Shown here: positions 46,116 to 56,479 of the stretch, in pieces | Layout of the letters: every line of letters begins with the position of its first letter | Position numbering within the stretch: position 1 is the first letter of the stretch | Assembly (NCBI GenBank): GCA_016650445.1 | Contig: JAENVS010000027.1 | Span: 1 to 64,000, forward strand | DNA length: 64,000 nt | Reading direction: 5' to 3' | DNA from: Frankiaceae bacterium | GTDB taxonomy: Bacteria; Actinomycetota; Actinomycetes; Mycobacteriales; SCTD01 | The notes under the pieces: model-generated | What the model was told of the DNA's origin: nothing | Databases searched by the model: none | Seen by the model: only the letters and a program-made list of their open reading frames with translations | Position numbers and translations under genes: made by a program

Positions 46116-46586
46116 GTGCAGCCGGACTGGGACACCCTCGAGTGGCGGCTGGTCCCCTTCGACACAGGCACGGTCCGGTCTGTGGCCGGTGCGCTGACAC
46201 CCTTCATCGGCGGCGAGTCCCTTCAGTCGCTCGCCGGCAAACATGAACGCGGACGCGGGTACGAGCCCGCCGGCGGCTACGCGGGCCTGATGCTCCAGCT
46301 AGACCCGGACGAATGGCGAGCCCATCTGTTCGGGGATGCCATTGACGAGCTATCGGAGTGGGCGGGCGACCGCGTCCCGCTCCTCGGCTGCACTTGCGGC
46401 GACTTGCAGTGCTGGCCGCTGCTGGCTCGGGTCGTTCAGGACGGCGCGGGTGTGCGCTGGGACCAGTTCAGGCAGCTCCATCGCCGCCACTGGGAGTACG
46501 GCGACTTCGGCCCGTTCGTGTTCGAGACCGAGGCCTACGAGCGGGCCGTCCAGCACGCGATCACCTTGAAGTGCAGCAAGGAGTAG
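46116..46586 (+). CDS. hypothetical protein
   Basis: VQPDWDTLEWRLVPFDTGTVRSVAGALTPFIGG...LLGCTCGDLQCWPLLARV; GTG start chosen over the upstream ATG in the track. Confidence 0.5.
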   Translation: MQPDWDTLEWRLVPFDTGTVRSVAGALTPFIGGESLQSLAGKHERGRGYEPAGGYAGLMLQLDPDEWRAHLFGDAIDELSEWAGDRVPLLGCTCGDLQCWPLLARVVQDGAGVRWDQFRQLHRRHWEYGDFGPFVFETEAYERAVQHAITLKCSKE

Positions 46587-46666
46587 GAGCCGCTTGTCGA
46601 ACGCGGACGATTGTCGTTGCGACTCGTCACGTGTTGAGCGGGGCATCGATGGCGGGCGGGCCCGCG

Positions 46667-47847
46667 TCAGGTGCGCGAGGGGGCGCGCGGCTGCGGGAGG
46701 AGCCAGGCAACGCGTAGGTCACTGATGGTCAGCTGCTCTCGATGCCACATCACGTGATGTCTGCGGCAGAGCAGCACGAGGTTGCCGACGTCTGTCGAGC
46801 CACCGTCCGCGCGGGCTCGCAGGTGATGCACGTCGCAGAACGCGGGTGGTCGGCTGCATCCCCTTGGCGACGCAGCAGCGGTCGCGTGCGGCGACGGCTC
46901 GGCGCTGCCCGGCGGTGATCTGTTCGCTCACGCTGATCAGGCTGACGACCTGGCCGGCTTCGTCGAGGACGACCCGATCAACCTGGGCATCGCAACGCAA
47001 GGTCTCGATGAGGGTGCGCGTCGCCGGGCCGGTCCACGGCGCGCTCGCGCAGCCTTGTCCCGGATGCTGCTCCAGGTCGACGAAGAAGCCGGCCGACGGC
47101 AGCGCATCCGTTCCCAAAGCACGCTGGGCGGGTGTCGGCAGACGCACTGCCCAGGATGCGGGGACGACGTAGGTCAACCGTGGGCGAGCCCCGCCGGCCT
47201 CCGGTAGGTCGGCGTAGCGCAAAACGAGCCCGAACACGTCCGCCAGGGCATCCAGCCGACGCTGCCCGGCAGGCCGCCTGTCGGCGTCCCCGTCTTGCCG
47301 CGCGAGCGGCTCGATCACGGTCTGGATCATCTCGGCGATCGCGTCAGGCACGTCGAACGTGCCGCGCCAGCGACCGTTGTGCTTGTTGCGCATGGAGAAG
47401 AACCGCGCCTGCTCGGCTGACTCCTCGTCGGCATCGAGCGCCGGCTCGCACCACGTCGCGATCTGGTGCCGGACGAAGTGCGCCAGTTGATCAGGGTCGC
47501 GTCGGCGCCTCCTCGGTGAGGTCTCCGGTGACGATCGCGTCACTGACCAGCGGGAGCTCGCGCAACGCCACCGACGTACGGATCTGCCGCCCTGCCGTCG
47601 TACCCGTCGTCTTCGTGACCGAACGCAGCCAGGCCGGCGTCGGTGCCGTCATCCCGCCGGTGTCCGGCACCGAGCCGCCACCGCGAACCTGAATCTCGCC
47701 GACGGCCCGGGACATCACGCCGCCCAGGCGTGTCATCCCGCCAACCACATCGGTGACGAGCCTCTGCAGTCCCTCCATCGACAAGCCGGTGACGTCGACC
47801 GCGGCAAGCGCGTCGACCTCCGACTGCAACGAGGGGTTCGAGCACAT
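46667..47847 (-). pseudogene. DUF222/HNH endonuclease pseudogene (two disruptions)
   Basis: N-terminus MCSNPSLQSEVDALAAVDV...SDAIVTGDLTEE in one frame, middle RRDPDQLAHFVRHQIATW... in a second, HNH part GCSRPPAFCDVHHLRARADGGSTDVGNLVLLCRRHHVMWH in a third (1-nt shift near 46858-46862). Confidence 0.8.
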
Positions 47848-47983
47848 GGGCGAAGAATATCCGGGACTACCGACGGAATCCCTTATGCCGCAGGCATTTC
47901 GGCGACTGTGGATTCAGCTGCACTTTGTCCACAGGTTGGCTCGCGGCCGTTGACGACGGCCCGCTGGCGGCTCCCGGCAATAC

Positions 47984-48340
47984 CTAGCGCCGCTTGCCGC
48001 TCGTGAAGCGGTTGAGGACCATCGACACGAGCGAGATCACCAGGGCGGCCAGGAACGCCTCGAAGAACCCGCCGACCTCGAACTTGTCGCTGAGTCCGGC
48101 CGTGATCGCGACCAGCACGCCGTTCACCACCAGCGCGAACAGCCCCAGGGTCACCAGAGTGAACGGCAGCGCCAGCAGCCGCAGGAACGGGCCGAGGATC
48201 GCGTTGACGAGCCCGAACAGGAGGGCGACCCAGACGAGGGTCAGGAAGCCCCCGTGGACGTCCACGCCAGGGACGACGTAGGCGGCCAGCCAGACGGCGA
48301 GCGTGAGGACGGCCCAGCGCAGCAGCAGCTTCTGAAGCAT
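47984..48340 (-). CDS. phage holin family (4-TM, PF04020-like) protein
   Basis: MLQKLLLRWAVLTLAVWLAAYVVPGVDVHGGFLTLVWVALLFGLVNAILGPFLRLLALPFTLVTLGLFALVVNGVLV. Confidence 0.85.
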   Translation of the reverse strand: MLQKLLLRWAVLTLAVWLAAYVVPGVDVHGGFLTLVWVALLFGLVNAILGPFLRLLALPFTLVTLGLFALVVNGVLVAITAGLSDKFEVGGFFEAFLAALVISLVSMVLNRFTSGKRR

Positions 48341-48388
48341 GCCGACAGCATGGCAGGAGTTTGCCGCGGACTGTCGAAGATCATCCCG

Positions 48389-48738
48389 GTGAGCCGATCC
48401 CGCCCCGTCCTCGCCCTTCTCGCCGTCGGCGCCTTCGCCGCGACCTCGGTGGGCGCCGCCACTCAGGCCGCCGACCCGAGCGCCAAGCGCACCCCCGCCG
48501 CGCACGCGGCCGACAAGACGGCCGTCTACGAGCCGTACGGCCCGATGCCTGCCGCACCGACGTCCGCGACCGCACCGAGCAGGAGGTCGCGCGGGTGAAG
48601 GCCGGCATGACGCCCGAGCAGGTGCTGGTCGCGCTCGGTCAGCCGCGCACCCGCGGCGCCGACGGGTTCGAGTACTGCACGGCATCCGGTGCCCAGACTG
48701 TGACGTTCGTGAACGGCAAGGTCGCCCGCACGTCGTGA
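48389..48738 (+). pseudogene. small secreted protein with a -1 frame disruption
   Basis: Signal peptide frame VSRSRPVLALLAVGAFAATSVGAATQAADPSAKRTPAAHAADKTAVYEPYG continues as DACRTDVRDRTEQEVARVKAGMTPEQVLVALGQPRTRGADGFEYC...VARTS only after a -1 shift near 48541. Confidence 0.55.
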
Positions 48739-49367
48739 CCCCGCAGGACCGCCACGCGCTCCTGCTCGCGCACACCAGCCTTCGCCGGCCGGACATCGTC
48801 CCGGAGGTCGAGCTCCACCTCGTCGACGACATCGTCGCGCTGTGGAAGGTGACCGGCGAGGACGACCCACCGCCGTTCTGGGCGGTGGCCTGGCTGGGCG
48901 GGCAGGCGTTGGCGCGCTACGTGCTGGACCACCCCGAGCAGGTGCGCGGACGACGCGTGCTCGACCTCGGCAGCGGTTCCGGGCTTGTCGCGATCGCCGC
49001 AACGCTTGCGGGTGCGGCGCACGTCCTCGCGGCGGACATCGACCCGTTCTGCAGCACCGCGATCGAGGTCAACGCACGTGCGAACGGCGTCGATGTCGAG
49101 GTCACGCTCGAGGACCTGCTCGAGCGGGAGCCGCCGGCCGTCGACGTGGTGCTGGCGGGCGACGTCTGGTACGAGCAGTCGATGGCCGAGCGGGCGACCG
49201 CGTGGCTGGTGCGCAGCCCGGCGTCGGTGCTCCTCGGTGATCCCGGCCGGACCTACCTGCCGCGGGACGGGTGGGTCGAGCTGGCGGCGTACGACGTACC
49301 CACGACCCGTGACCTCGAGGGTGTCGAGAGCAAGCGGGTGCGGGTCTTCAGCCCAGCACCTCGGTGA
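48735..49367 (+). CDS. class I SAM-dependent (lysine) methyltransferase
   Basis: VRGRRVLDLGSGSGLVAIAATLAGAAHVLAADIDPFCSTAIEVNARANGV; AGDVWYEQ. Confidence 0.85.
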   Translation: MTPQDRHALLLAHTSLRRPDIVPEVELHLVDDIVALWKVTGEDDPPPFWAVAWLGGQALARYVLDHPEQVRGRRVLDLGSGSGLVAIAATLAGAAHVLAADIDPFCSTAIEVNARANGVDVEVTLEDLLEREPPAVDVVLAGDVWYEQSMAERATAWLVRSPASVLLGDPGRTYLPRDGWVELAAYDVPTTRDLEGVESKRVRVFSPAPR

Positions 49368-49533
49368 TCGTCACGTTGCCGTACTGGTTGAGCATGTGCT
49401 CGGTCGCGTCGAGCCGGTGCGCGCCGCAGGCGACCATCGACGTCGTACCCGACGGCTCGGCGACGCTGTCCAGCGCGCTGCTGATCTCCCAGACGGCGAG
49501 CTCGCCGCAGTCGCCGCAGACGTGGTGACTCAC
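49348..49533 (-). CDS. small Cys-containing hypothetical protein
   Basis: VSHHVCGDCGELAVWEISSALDSVAEPSGTTSMVACGAHRLDATEHMLNQYGNVTITEVLG; 4-bp overlap with the NUDIX gene. Confidence 0.6.
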   Translation of the reverse strand: MSHHVCGDCGELAVWEISSALDSVAEPSGTTSMVACGAHRLDATEHMLNQYGNVTITEVLG

Positions 49534-49976
49534 GACAGCTCCTCCACCCGGTCCAGGAACGGCTGCTGCGCGGGCAGCATCTTCGTCCGCGCGACGTCCA
49601 CAGCGAACCACTCGGCGCGGTCGATCTCCGGGAAACGCTGGATCCGACCCGACTTCGGCGGCCACTGCATCTCGAAGAGCCCCGGCACGATCGCCGAGAC
49701 GTCGACGTCGCCCTCGATCGCCCATGCAGTGACGACCTTGCCGCCCTTCTGCACGATCTCCCCGAGGGGGACCGGGGCACCCGGTGGCGCGGGCAGGCCG
49801 AGCTCCTCCTCGAACTCGCGGTAGGCGGTCGTCAGCAGGTCCTCGCCGGGTTCGACCAGACCCTTCGGGATGCCCCAGACGTCGCGTCGCGCGTGCAGCG
49901 GACCGCCCGGGTGCGCAAGCAGCACTTCGAGATCAGTACGCCGGCGCCAGACCAGCAGTCCGGCGCTTCGTCTCAC
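49530..49976 (-). CDS. NUDIX hydrolase
   Basis: GIPKGLVEPGEDLLTTAYREFEEELGL, the Nudix box. Confidence 0.93.
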   Translation of the reverse strand: MRRSAGLLVWRRRTDLEVLLAHPGGPLHARRDVWGIPKGLVEPGEDLLTTAYREFEEELGLPAPPGAPVPLGEIVQKGGKVVTAWAIEGDVDVSAIVPGLFEMQWPPKSGRIQRFPEIDRAEWFAVDVARTKMLPAQQPFLDRVEELS

Positions 49977-51067
49977 CTGGCCACCTGTCGGCGTACCGCC
50001 TCGACGAGGTCGCCCAGCGCGAGGGTGACGTCGGCGACGTGCAGCCCCCAGGCCGGCCCGAGGGCAGCCTCGAACGGCGGCACGCCGCTGCCGGGGACGG
50101 TGGAAACGTGCAGCCAGGTGGCGCCGGCTGCTGTGCGGCAGGCGACCCGGATGCCCCCGGGGTAGCTGACGAAGCCGGTGCCGGGCAGTGCCCGCGGACC
50201 GGCGGTGACCCGGCCCGCAGGAACGAACGGATGAGCCGCCCCGGCCGCACCGGCAAGGACGGTGGGGTCGGTGCACAGCACGTCGATGCCCGTGCTCGAC
50301 GAGCGACCGAACAGCGAGTACGACGGGGGCGTGACGGCGTACGAGCTGTAGGCGATCACGCAACCTCTCTGCCCCGCGGTCCGGCAGGCCGGGATCTTCG
50401 TGAACGTCCCGCCGATGTCGCTGCCCCGGGCCGCGGTGACGTTGCTGCCGATGAGGATCGCCGACAGGAGCCGGCCGCGCGTCGACGCGTCGGGTTCGAT
50501 CTCGTCCGTGATGAGACGGGAGAGCACGAGCGACCCCTGCGAGTGGCCGATCAGGACGTACGGTCGGCCGTTGTTGTCGTGCGCCAGGTAGTCCAGCCAG
50601 GCCGCGCGCACATCCTGGTAGGCGACCTTCTGCGCGGCGGGGTCGAAGTACCGGCCGCTGAGCAGGGCGCGCGTAGTGACCTGCTGGTAGACGGGTGCGA
50701 AGACCCGGCAGACCGACGAGAACAGCGCGGCCTGGGCGTGCACCACGTCCACCACCTCGGGGGTGACCGTTCGGGGTGCGTTGTCCGACGGTGCCTGGGA
50801 CACGGTCGGGTACACGTAGAAGCAGTCCGCCTTCAGCCCCGCCGCGGGCACGAACGCGACGCGACTCCGCGCGCCGCCGGCCTGCACCACGGTGGCGTCG
50901 AGGTCCTTGTCGCACGGGTTGCCGGCGAGTCCCGGCCGGCAGGCCCACACCGTGTCGCTGGGGGCGGGCGGGGTGGGCGACGGCGGCGGGCCGGCCGCCG
51001 GTCCCGAGGAGGAGCACGATGCTGAGCCGAGCAGAAGCACGACGGCGACCAGGCTCCGGGGACGCAT
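49973..51067 (-). CDS. secreted/lipoprotein DUF3089-type alpha/beta hydrolase (lipase-like)
   Basis: Lipobox LLLGSASCSSSG; ADCFYVYPTVS; RPYVLIGHSQGSLVLSRLI nucleophile elbow. Confidence 0.85.
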   Translation of the reverse strand: MRPRSLVAVVLLLGSASCSSSGPAAGPPPSPTPPAPSDTVWACRPGLAGNPCDKDLDATVVQAGGARSRVAFVPAAGLKADCFYVYPTVSQAPSDNAPRTVTPEVVDVVHAQAALFSSVCRVFAPVYQQVTTRALLSGRYFDPAAQKVAYQDVRAAWLDYLAHDNNGRPYVLIGHSQGSLVLSRLITDEIEPDASTRGRLLSAILIGSNVTAARGSDIGGTFTKIPACRTAGQRGCVIAYSSYAVTPPSYSLFGRSSSTGIDVLCTDPTVLAGAAGAAHPFVPAGRVTAGPRALPGTGFVSYPGGIRVACRTAAGATWLHVSTVPGSGVPPFEAALGPAWGLHVADVTLALGDLVEAVRRQVAR

Positions 51068-51109
51068 GAGACCAGCCAACCACCGCGCGCCACCTAGGCT
51101 GGCCGCACG

Positions 51110-54100
51110 ATGAGCAGTGCCGACCTCCGGGAGCGCCTGGACGGCCTGATGCTGCGCGACCGCCGTCGGATCGAGCGGCGACTGGCCGGCCGTCCTGATC
51201 TGGCGCGCCTGGCCCGCGACGTCGAGACGGCCGAGGCGAAGGTGGCCGCGCGACGGGCCGCCGTGCCGACCATCACCTACCCCGACCTCCCGGTCAGCCA
51301 GGCGCGCGACGAGCTGATGACGGCGCTGCGAGGGCACCAGGTCGTGGTCGTCGCGGGGGAGACGGGGTCGGGGAAGACGACGCAGCTCCCCAAGATGCTG
51401 CTCGAGCTCGGCCGCGGGATCACCGGCCTCATCGGCCATACCCAGCCGCGCCGGATCGCCGCGCGCACCGTGGCGGAACGGATCGCCGAGGAGCTCGACA
51501 CACCGCTCGGGGAGACCGTCGGTTACAAGGTGCGCTTCCACGACCAGGTGGGCGACACGACGTTGGTCAAGCTGATGACCGACGGCATCCTGCTGGCGGA
51601 GCTGCAGAACGACACGTCGCTGTGGCAGTACGACACGCTGATCCTCGACGAGGCGCACGAGCGCAGCCTGAACGTCGACTTCCTGCTGGGATATCTCAAG
51701 CAGCTGCTGCCGCGCCGGCCGGACCTGAAGTTGGTCATCACGAGCGCGACGATCGACCCCGGCCGGTTCGCGGCGCACTTCGACGACGCACCGGTGGTGG
51801 AGGTCAGCGGCCGGACTTATCCCGTGGAGGTCCGCTACCGGCCGCCGCGCGATGACTCCGACCCGGTGCAGGCCATCGCCGACGCCGTCGACGAGCTCGA
51901 GCGCGAGTCGCCTGGCGACGTGCTGGTCTTCCTGTCGGGGGAGCGGGAGATCCGCGACACCGCCGAGGTGCTGCGCGGCCGGGTCGGTGAACGCACCGAG
52001 GTGCTGCCGCTCTACGGCCGGCTCTCCATCGCGGAGCAGCACAAGGTCTTCACGGCGCACACCGGCCGCCGCGTCGTGCTCGCCACCAACGTCGCCGAGA
52101 CGTCGCTGACCGTGCCCGGCATCCGGTACGTCGTCGACCCGGGTACGGCGCGCATCTCGCGCTACAGCGCACGGACGAAGGTGCAGCGGCTGCCCATCGA
52201 GCCGATCAGCCAGGCCTCCGCCCGGCAGCGGGCCGGTCGGTGCGGTCGGGTGGCCGACGGCATCTGCATCCGGCTGTACGCCGAGGACGACTTCGAGAAG
52301 CGGCCGGAGTACACCGACCCCGAGATCCTGCGGACCAACCTCGCGTCGGTGATCCTGCAGATGACCGCGATCGGGCTCGGCGACGTCGCGGCGTTCCCGT
52401 TCGTCGACCCGCCCGACCGTCGCAACATCAAGGACGGCCTCGACCTCCTGCACGAGCTCGGCGCCCTCGACAACCGGCGCCGGCTGACGCCGATCGGGCG
52501 GCAGCTCGCTGCGCTGCCGATAGATCCGCGGCTGGCCAGGATGGTCGTGGAGGCGGACCGGCAGGGCGCGCTGCGCGAGGTGCTGGTGATCGCGGCGGCG
52601 CTGTCGATCCAGGACCCACGGGAGCGACCGCTCGACAAGCAGCAGCAGGCCGACGAGCTGCACAAGCGCTTTGCCGATCCGACGTCGGACTTCCTGACCT
52701 ACCTCAACCTCTGGAACCACATCTCGGAGCAGCAGAAGGCACTGTCGAGCAGCGCGTTCCGGCGGCTGTGCCGGACCGAGTTCCTCAACTGGCTGCGCAT
52801 CCGCGAGTGGCAGGACCTGCACAGCCAGCTGCGCCGCGTGGCGCGCTCGTTAGAGCTGTCTCTCAACAGCGGCTACCCCGGACCGGACGCTGTGCACCAG
52901 TCCGTGCTCGCCGGCCTGCTCAGCCACGTCGGCCTGCGTGACTCCGAGAAGAGGGAGTACGCCGGCGCGCGCGGCGCGCGGTTCGCCGTCGTACCCAGCA
53001 GTGCCCTCTACAAGAAGCAGCCGACGTGGGTCGTCGCGGCCGAGCTGGTCGAGACCAACCGGATGTGGGGGAGGGTCTGCGCGCGCATCGCCCCCGAGTG
53101 GGCCGAGGAGCTCGGCGCGCACCTCGTCACCCGCGTCTACAGCGAGCCGCACTGGGAGAACAAGCAGGGCGCGGTCATCGGCTACGAGCGGGTGACGCTC
53201 TACGGCGTACCGCTCGTCGCGCGGCGCAAGGTCAGCTACGCCCGCATCGACCCGGAGCTGAGCCGGGAGCTGTTCCTCCGGCACGCGCTGGTCGAGGGCG
53301 ACTGGGAGACCCACCACGCGTTCTTCGCCGACAACCTCCGGCTGCTCGAGGACGTCGAGGAGCTCGAGCACCGCGCGCGGCGACGGGGGATCGTCGTCGA
53401 CGACCAGACGCTGTTCGACTTCTACGACGTGCGCATCCCGGCCGACGTCGTGTCGGGCGCGCACTTCGACGCCTGGTGGAAGACGGCCCGGGCGGAGAAG
53501 CCGGACCTGCTGACCTTCTCCATGGCGATGCTGGTGCAGGAATCGGCCGCCGTCGACCCGGGCGACTACCCGGACGCCTGGCAGCAGGGGGACGTGCGGC
53601 TCGCGCTGACGTACCAGTTCGAGCCGGGCACCGAGGCCGACGGCGTGACGGTGCACATCCCCGTACGCGTGCTGGGAGCCGTGATGTCGTACGGCTTCGA
53701 CTGGCAGGTGCCTGGGCTGCGTCATGACCTCATCGTCGCGTTGCTCAAGTCGTTGCCGAAGCCGCTACGGGTGCGGCTGGTCCCGGCGCCGGACACCGCC
53801 GCGGCGTTGCTCGCCGTGCTGGAGCCGAGGCAGGAGCCGCTGCTCGACGCGCTCGAGCAGGAGCTGCTGCGGCTGCGTGGCGTCGACGTCCGCCGGGACG
53901 ACTGGCAGCTCGACCGGGTGCCGGAGCACCTGCGGATGACGTTTCGCATCGAGGACGAGCGCGGCCGCACCCTTGCCGAGGGCAGCGACCTCACAGATCT
54001 GCGCGAGCAGCTGGCGCCGAAGGTGCAGGGCGCACTGTCGTCCGCCGCCGGTGGTCTCGAGCGGACGGGGTTGACGGCGTGGGCGGACGTGCCGCGCAGC

Positions 54101-54880
54101 GTCGCTGCCGGGCCGGGCGTCACCGGATATCCCGCGCTCGTGGACGAAGGCGAGTCGGTCGCCTTCCGGGTGCTCGGCTCGGGGCAGGAGCAGGCTGCCG
54201 CGATGTGGGCCGGCGTACGCCGCTTGCTTCTTCTGTCGATTCCTTCGCCGGTCAAGGCGATCGCCGGGCGCCTCAGCAACGCCTCGAAGCTGGCGCTGAC
54301 GACCAACCCGCACGGCAATGTTGTGGCGCTGCTCGACGACAGTGTCGTCGCGGCGGTGGACGCTTTGATGCGGTCCGGTGGTGGGCTGCCGTGGGACGCG
54401 GCGGCGTACGAGCGGTTGCGCGACCACGTGCGCGGCGGGCTGAACGAGACCACGGAGCAGGTGCTGCGCCACGTCGAGGAGGCCCTGACCCTGTGGGCGT
54501 CCTTGACGCCGCAGGTCGCCGGCATCTCCGCGGCACAGGTCGACATGCGGGAGCAGCTGACGCGGCTGGTCCGGCCGGGCTTCGTCACCGCGACGGGGCT
54601 TGATCGCCTCCCCGATCTGGTGCGCTACCTCACGGCGATCGAGGCGCGGTTGTCCAAGCTGCCCCGCGACGCCGACCGGGACCGCCGGGAGATGGCGACG
54701 GTGCACGCCGTGCAGGAGGAGGTCGACGCGTTGCTGCGCACGCGACCCGACGACCCGCGGGCACGGGAGATCTGCTGGCTGGTCGAGGAGCTGCGGGTCA
54801 GCCTGTTCGCACAGGGGATGCGCACCCGTCAGCCGGTGTCGGAGAAGCGGATCTACAAGGCGATCGACGCACTGCTCTGA
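51110..54880 (+). CDS. hrpA: ATP-dependent RNA helicase HrpA
   Basis: VAGETGSGKTTQLPKMLLE, LILDEAHERSLNVDFLLGYLK, QASARQRAGRCGR, C-terminal DUF3418-like region; 1256 aa. Confidence 0.95.
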   Translation: MSSADLRERLDGLMLRDRRRIERRLAGRPDLARLARDVETAEAKVAARRAAVPTITYPDLPVSQARDELMTALRGHQVVVVAGETGSGKTTQLPKMLLELGRGITGLIGHTQPRRIAARTVAERIAEELDTPLGETVGYKVRFHDQVGDTTLVKLMTDGILLAELQNDTSLWQYDTLILDEAHERSLNVDFLLGYLKQLLPRRPDLKLVITSATIDPGRFAAHFDDAPVVEVSGRTYPVEVRYRPPRDDSDPVQAIADAVDELERESPGDVLVFLSGEREIRDTAEVLRGRVGERTEVLPLYGRLSIAEQHKVFTAHTGRRVVLATNVAETSLTVPGIRYVVDPGTARISRYSARTKVQRLPIEPISQASARQRAGRCGRVADGICIRLYAEDDFEKRPEYTDPEILRTNLASVILQMTAIGLGDVAAFPFVDPPDRRNIKDGLDLLHELGALDNRRRLTPIGRQLAALPIDPRLARMVVEADRQGALREVLVIAAALSIQDPRERPLDKQQQADELHKRFADPTSDFLTYLNLWNHISEQQKALSSSAFRRLCRTEFLNWLRIREWQDLHSQLRRVARSLELSLNSGYPGPDAVHQSVLAGLLSHVGLRDSEKREYAGARGARFAVVPSSALYKKQPTWVVAAELVETNRMWGRVCARIAPEWAEELGAHLVTRVYSEPHWENKQGAVIGYERVTLYGVPLVARRKVSYARIDPELSRELFLRHALVEGDWETHHAFFADNLRLLEDVEELEHRARRRGIVVDDQTLFDFYDVRIPADVVSGAHFDAWWKTARAEKPDLLTFSMAMLVQESAAVDPGDYPDAWQQGDVRLALTYQFEPGTEADGVTVHIPVRVLGAVMSYGFDWQVPGLRHDLIVALLKSLPKPLRVRLVPAPDTAAALLAVLEPRQEPLLDALEQELLRLRGVDVRRDDWQLDRVPEHLRMTFRIEDERGRTLAEGSDLTDLREQLAPKVQGALSSAAGGLERTGLTAWADVPRSVAAGPGVTGYPALVDEGESVAFRVLGSGQEQAAAMWAGVRRLLLLSIPSPVKAIAGRLSNASKLALTTNPHGNVVALLDDSVVAAVDALMRSGGGLPWDAAAYERLRDHVRGGLNETTEQVLRHVEEALTLWASLTPQVAGISAAQVDMREQLTRLVRPGFVTATGLDRLPDLVRYLTAIEARLSKLPRDADRDRREMATVHAVQEEVDALLRTRPDDPRAREICWLVEELRVSLFAQGMRTRQPVSEKRIYKAIDALL

Positions 54881-54904
54881 GTCAGCGGTCGCCCGACCCT
54901 CTCG

Positions 54905-55528
54905 CTACGGAAGCTGACGGCCCCGGGCGCTGTACAGCGCTCGATCGGCGGCCGTCACCAAGGCGTCCAGGCCCTCGCCGGTCTCGCGCTCGGCGATCCC
55001 GACGCTGATGGACAGCCGCGGGTCGCCGGCGGCGAGGAAGCCGCGGACCTGCTCCATCCGTCGTACCGCCTCGTCCTGGGTCAGCCCCGGCAGCACGCAC
55101 AGGAACTCGTCACCGCCCCACCGGATGACGTGGTCGTAGCCACGCAGACCGACCAGGAGCGCGCGAGCCACGGTGATCAGCGCCTGGTCGCCCGCTGCGT
55201 GGCCGAACTGGTCGTTGCGCGCCTTCAGTCCGTCGACGTCGGTGAAGGCGATGCTCAGCGGCGTCCCGTGCCGGTCCGCGCGACGCAGCTCCTCCTCGAG
55301 GAGCTGGCGACCGCCGTGCCGGAGCCACGCGCCGGTCAGCCCGTCGTGGTGGGCCGCTTCGAGCTGTGCGTCGTACTCCTCGGAACGGCTGCGGTACTCC
55401 GCGAGCATGACCTCGTACGCGTCGAGCTTCTGCTCGTACTCCTCCCGCTCGGGCTCGGTGAGCACGACGACCGGGTTGTGGGCAGGCCGCTGCCGCTGCT
55501 CTGCCACCTGGTCCCGACGAACGGACAT
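54905..55528 (-). CDS. GGDEF domain protein (putative diguanylate cyclase)
   Basis: N-terminal coiled region, DGLTGAWLRHGG, IRWGGDEFLCVLPG. Confidence 0.92.
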   Translation of the reverse strand: MSVRRDQVAEQRQRPAHNPVVVLTEPEREEYEQKLDAYEVMLAEYRSRSEEYDAQLEAAHHDGLTGAWLRHGGRQLLEEELRRADRHGTPLSIAFTDVDGLKARNDQFGHAAGDQALITVARALLVGLRGYDHVIRWGGDEFLCVLPGLTQDEAVRRMEQVRGFLAAGDPRLSISVGIAERETGEGLDALVTAADRALYSARGRQLP

Positions 55529-55622
55529 TGCGAGCCCCCCCGATCACATGCTGACAATTGGCACGTAACCCGCGACGCAGAGGCTGACAGTGGATGAGCC
55601 GTTTGTGCATGCCCCGAAATGA

Positions 55623-56282
55623 CTAATTTCGGTGCGTGAGCCGCCACGCGTAGAGCACCGCCGCCGTCGCGGTTGCGAGGTTGAGGCTGCTGACGCCCGG
55701 CCGCATCGGCAGACGGACGACCGCGTCGGCCCGCGCGCGCAGCTCGGAGCCGACACCACTGCGCTCGCTGCCGATCACGAGCACCGCATCGTCCGGGACC
55801 GTGTCGAACTGCCCGCCCTCCGCGTCCAGCACGATGAGTGGGCCGGCGACCTCGGCCGCGGCCACCCGGAGCACCGGCAGCGCGAAGTGCAGACCGGCGC
55901 TCCCGCGTACGACGGCAGGGTGCCACGGGTCCAGGGTGCCGGTCATCGCCACGCCGCTCGCTCCGGCCGCCGCGGCGACGCGGACGACAGCGCCGGCATT
56001 GCCGGGGTGACGTGGCTCGTCGAGCAGCACCAGCGGCGTCCGGCGGGTCGTCAGGATGTTCCGGTCTTCCGCCGGTCGGCGGGCGAGGCCCTCGACGCCG
56101 GTCGGGTGTTCCACCTCGCCGACGGTGGCACGCTCCAGCAGCAGCTCGATGACATCCGGTGCGAGCTGCGCCGCCAGCCGGCGTACCGCTTCGATGTCGT
56201 TGACCGTGACGCAGTCGACCAGCTCGGGCGCGAACCGCAGCGCGTGCTTGACCGCGTGGAACCCCTCCAGCCGCACCGTCAT
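55623..56282 (-). CDS. TrmH/SpoU family RNA methyltransferase
   Basis: LVLLDEPRHPGNAGAVVRVAAAAG, VLVIGSERSGVGSELRARAD, VRLPMRPGVSSLNLATATAAVLY. Confidence 0.92.
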   Translation of the reverse strand: MTVRLEGFHAVKHALRFAPELVDCVTVNDIEAVRRLAAQLAPDVIELLLERATVGEVEHPTGVEGLARRPAEDRNILTTRRTPLVLLDEPRHPGNAGAVVRVAAAAGASGVAMTGTLDPWHPAVVRGSAGLHFALPVLRVAAAEVAGPLIVLDAEGGQFDTVPDDAVLVIGSERSGVGSELRARADAVVRLPMRPGVSSLNLATATAAVLYAWRLTHRN

Positions 56283-56479
56283 GCCGACAGCCTGCCTTGC
56301 GGCCCAAGGTGCTGGCGCGATCAACCGATCTCGGAACAACCGGGCCGACGCGCCGGCGTGCCCCCCCGGCAGCTCCGAGATCAGAAGATCATCCCCCGTC
56401 GTGGGTAGCTGGCTCGGGCACCGGCGGCCAGTCCCCCCCGCCACAACCGTTGATGTCGATGTCGTGGCTCGGCAGGAAC

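Noticed and set aside
51068-52822. N-terminal part of the 949-aa minus-strand ORF antisense to hrpA
   Set aside because: Only the DUF3089 hydrolase (49973-51067) part is credible; the rest is the shadow of hrpA.
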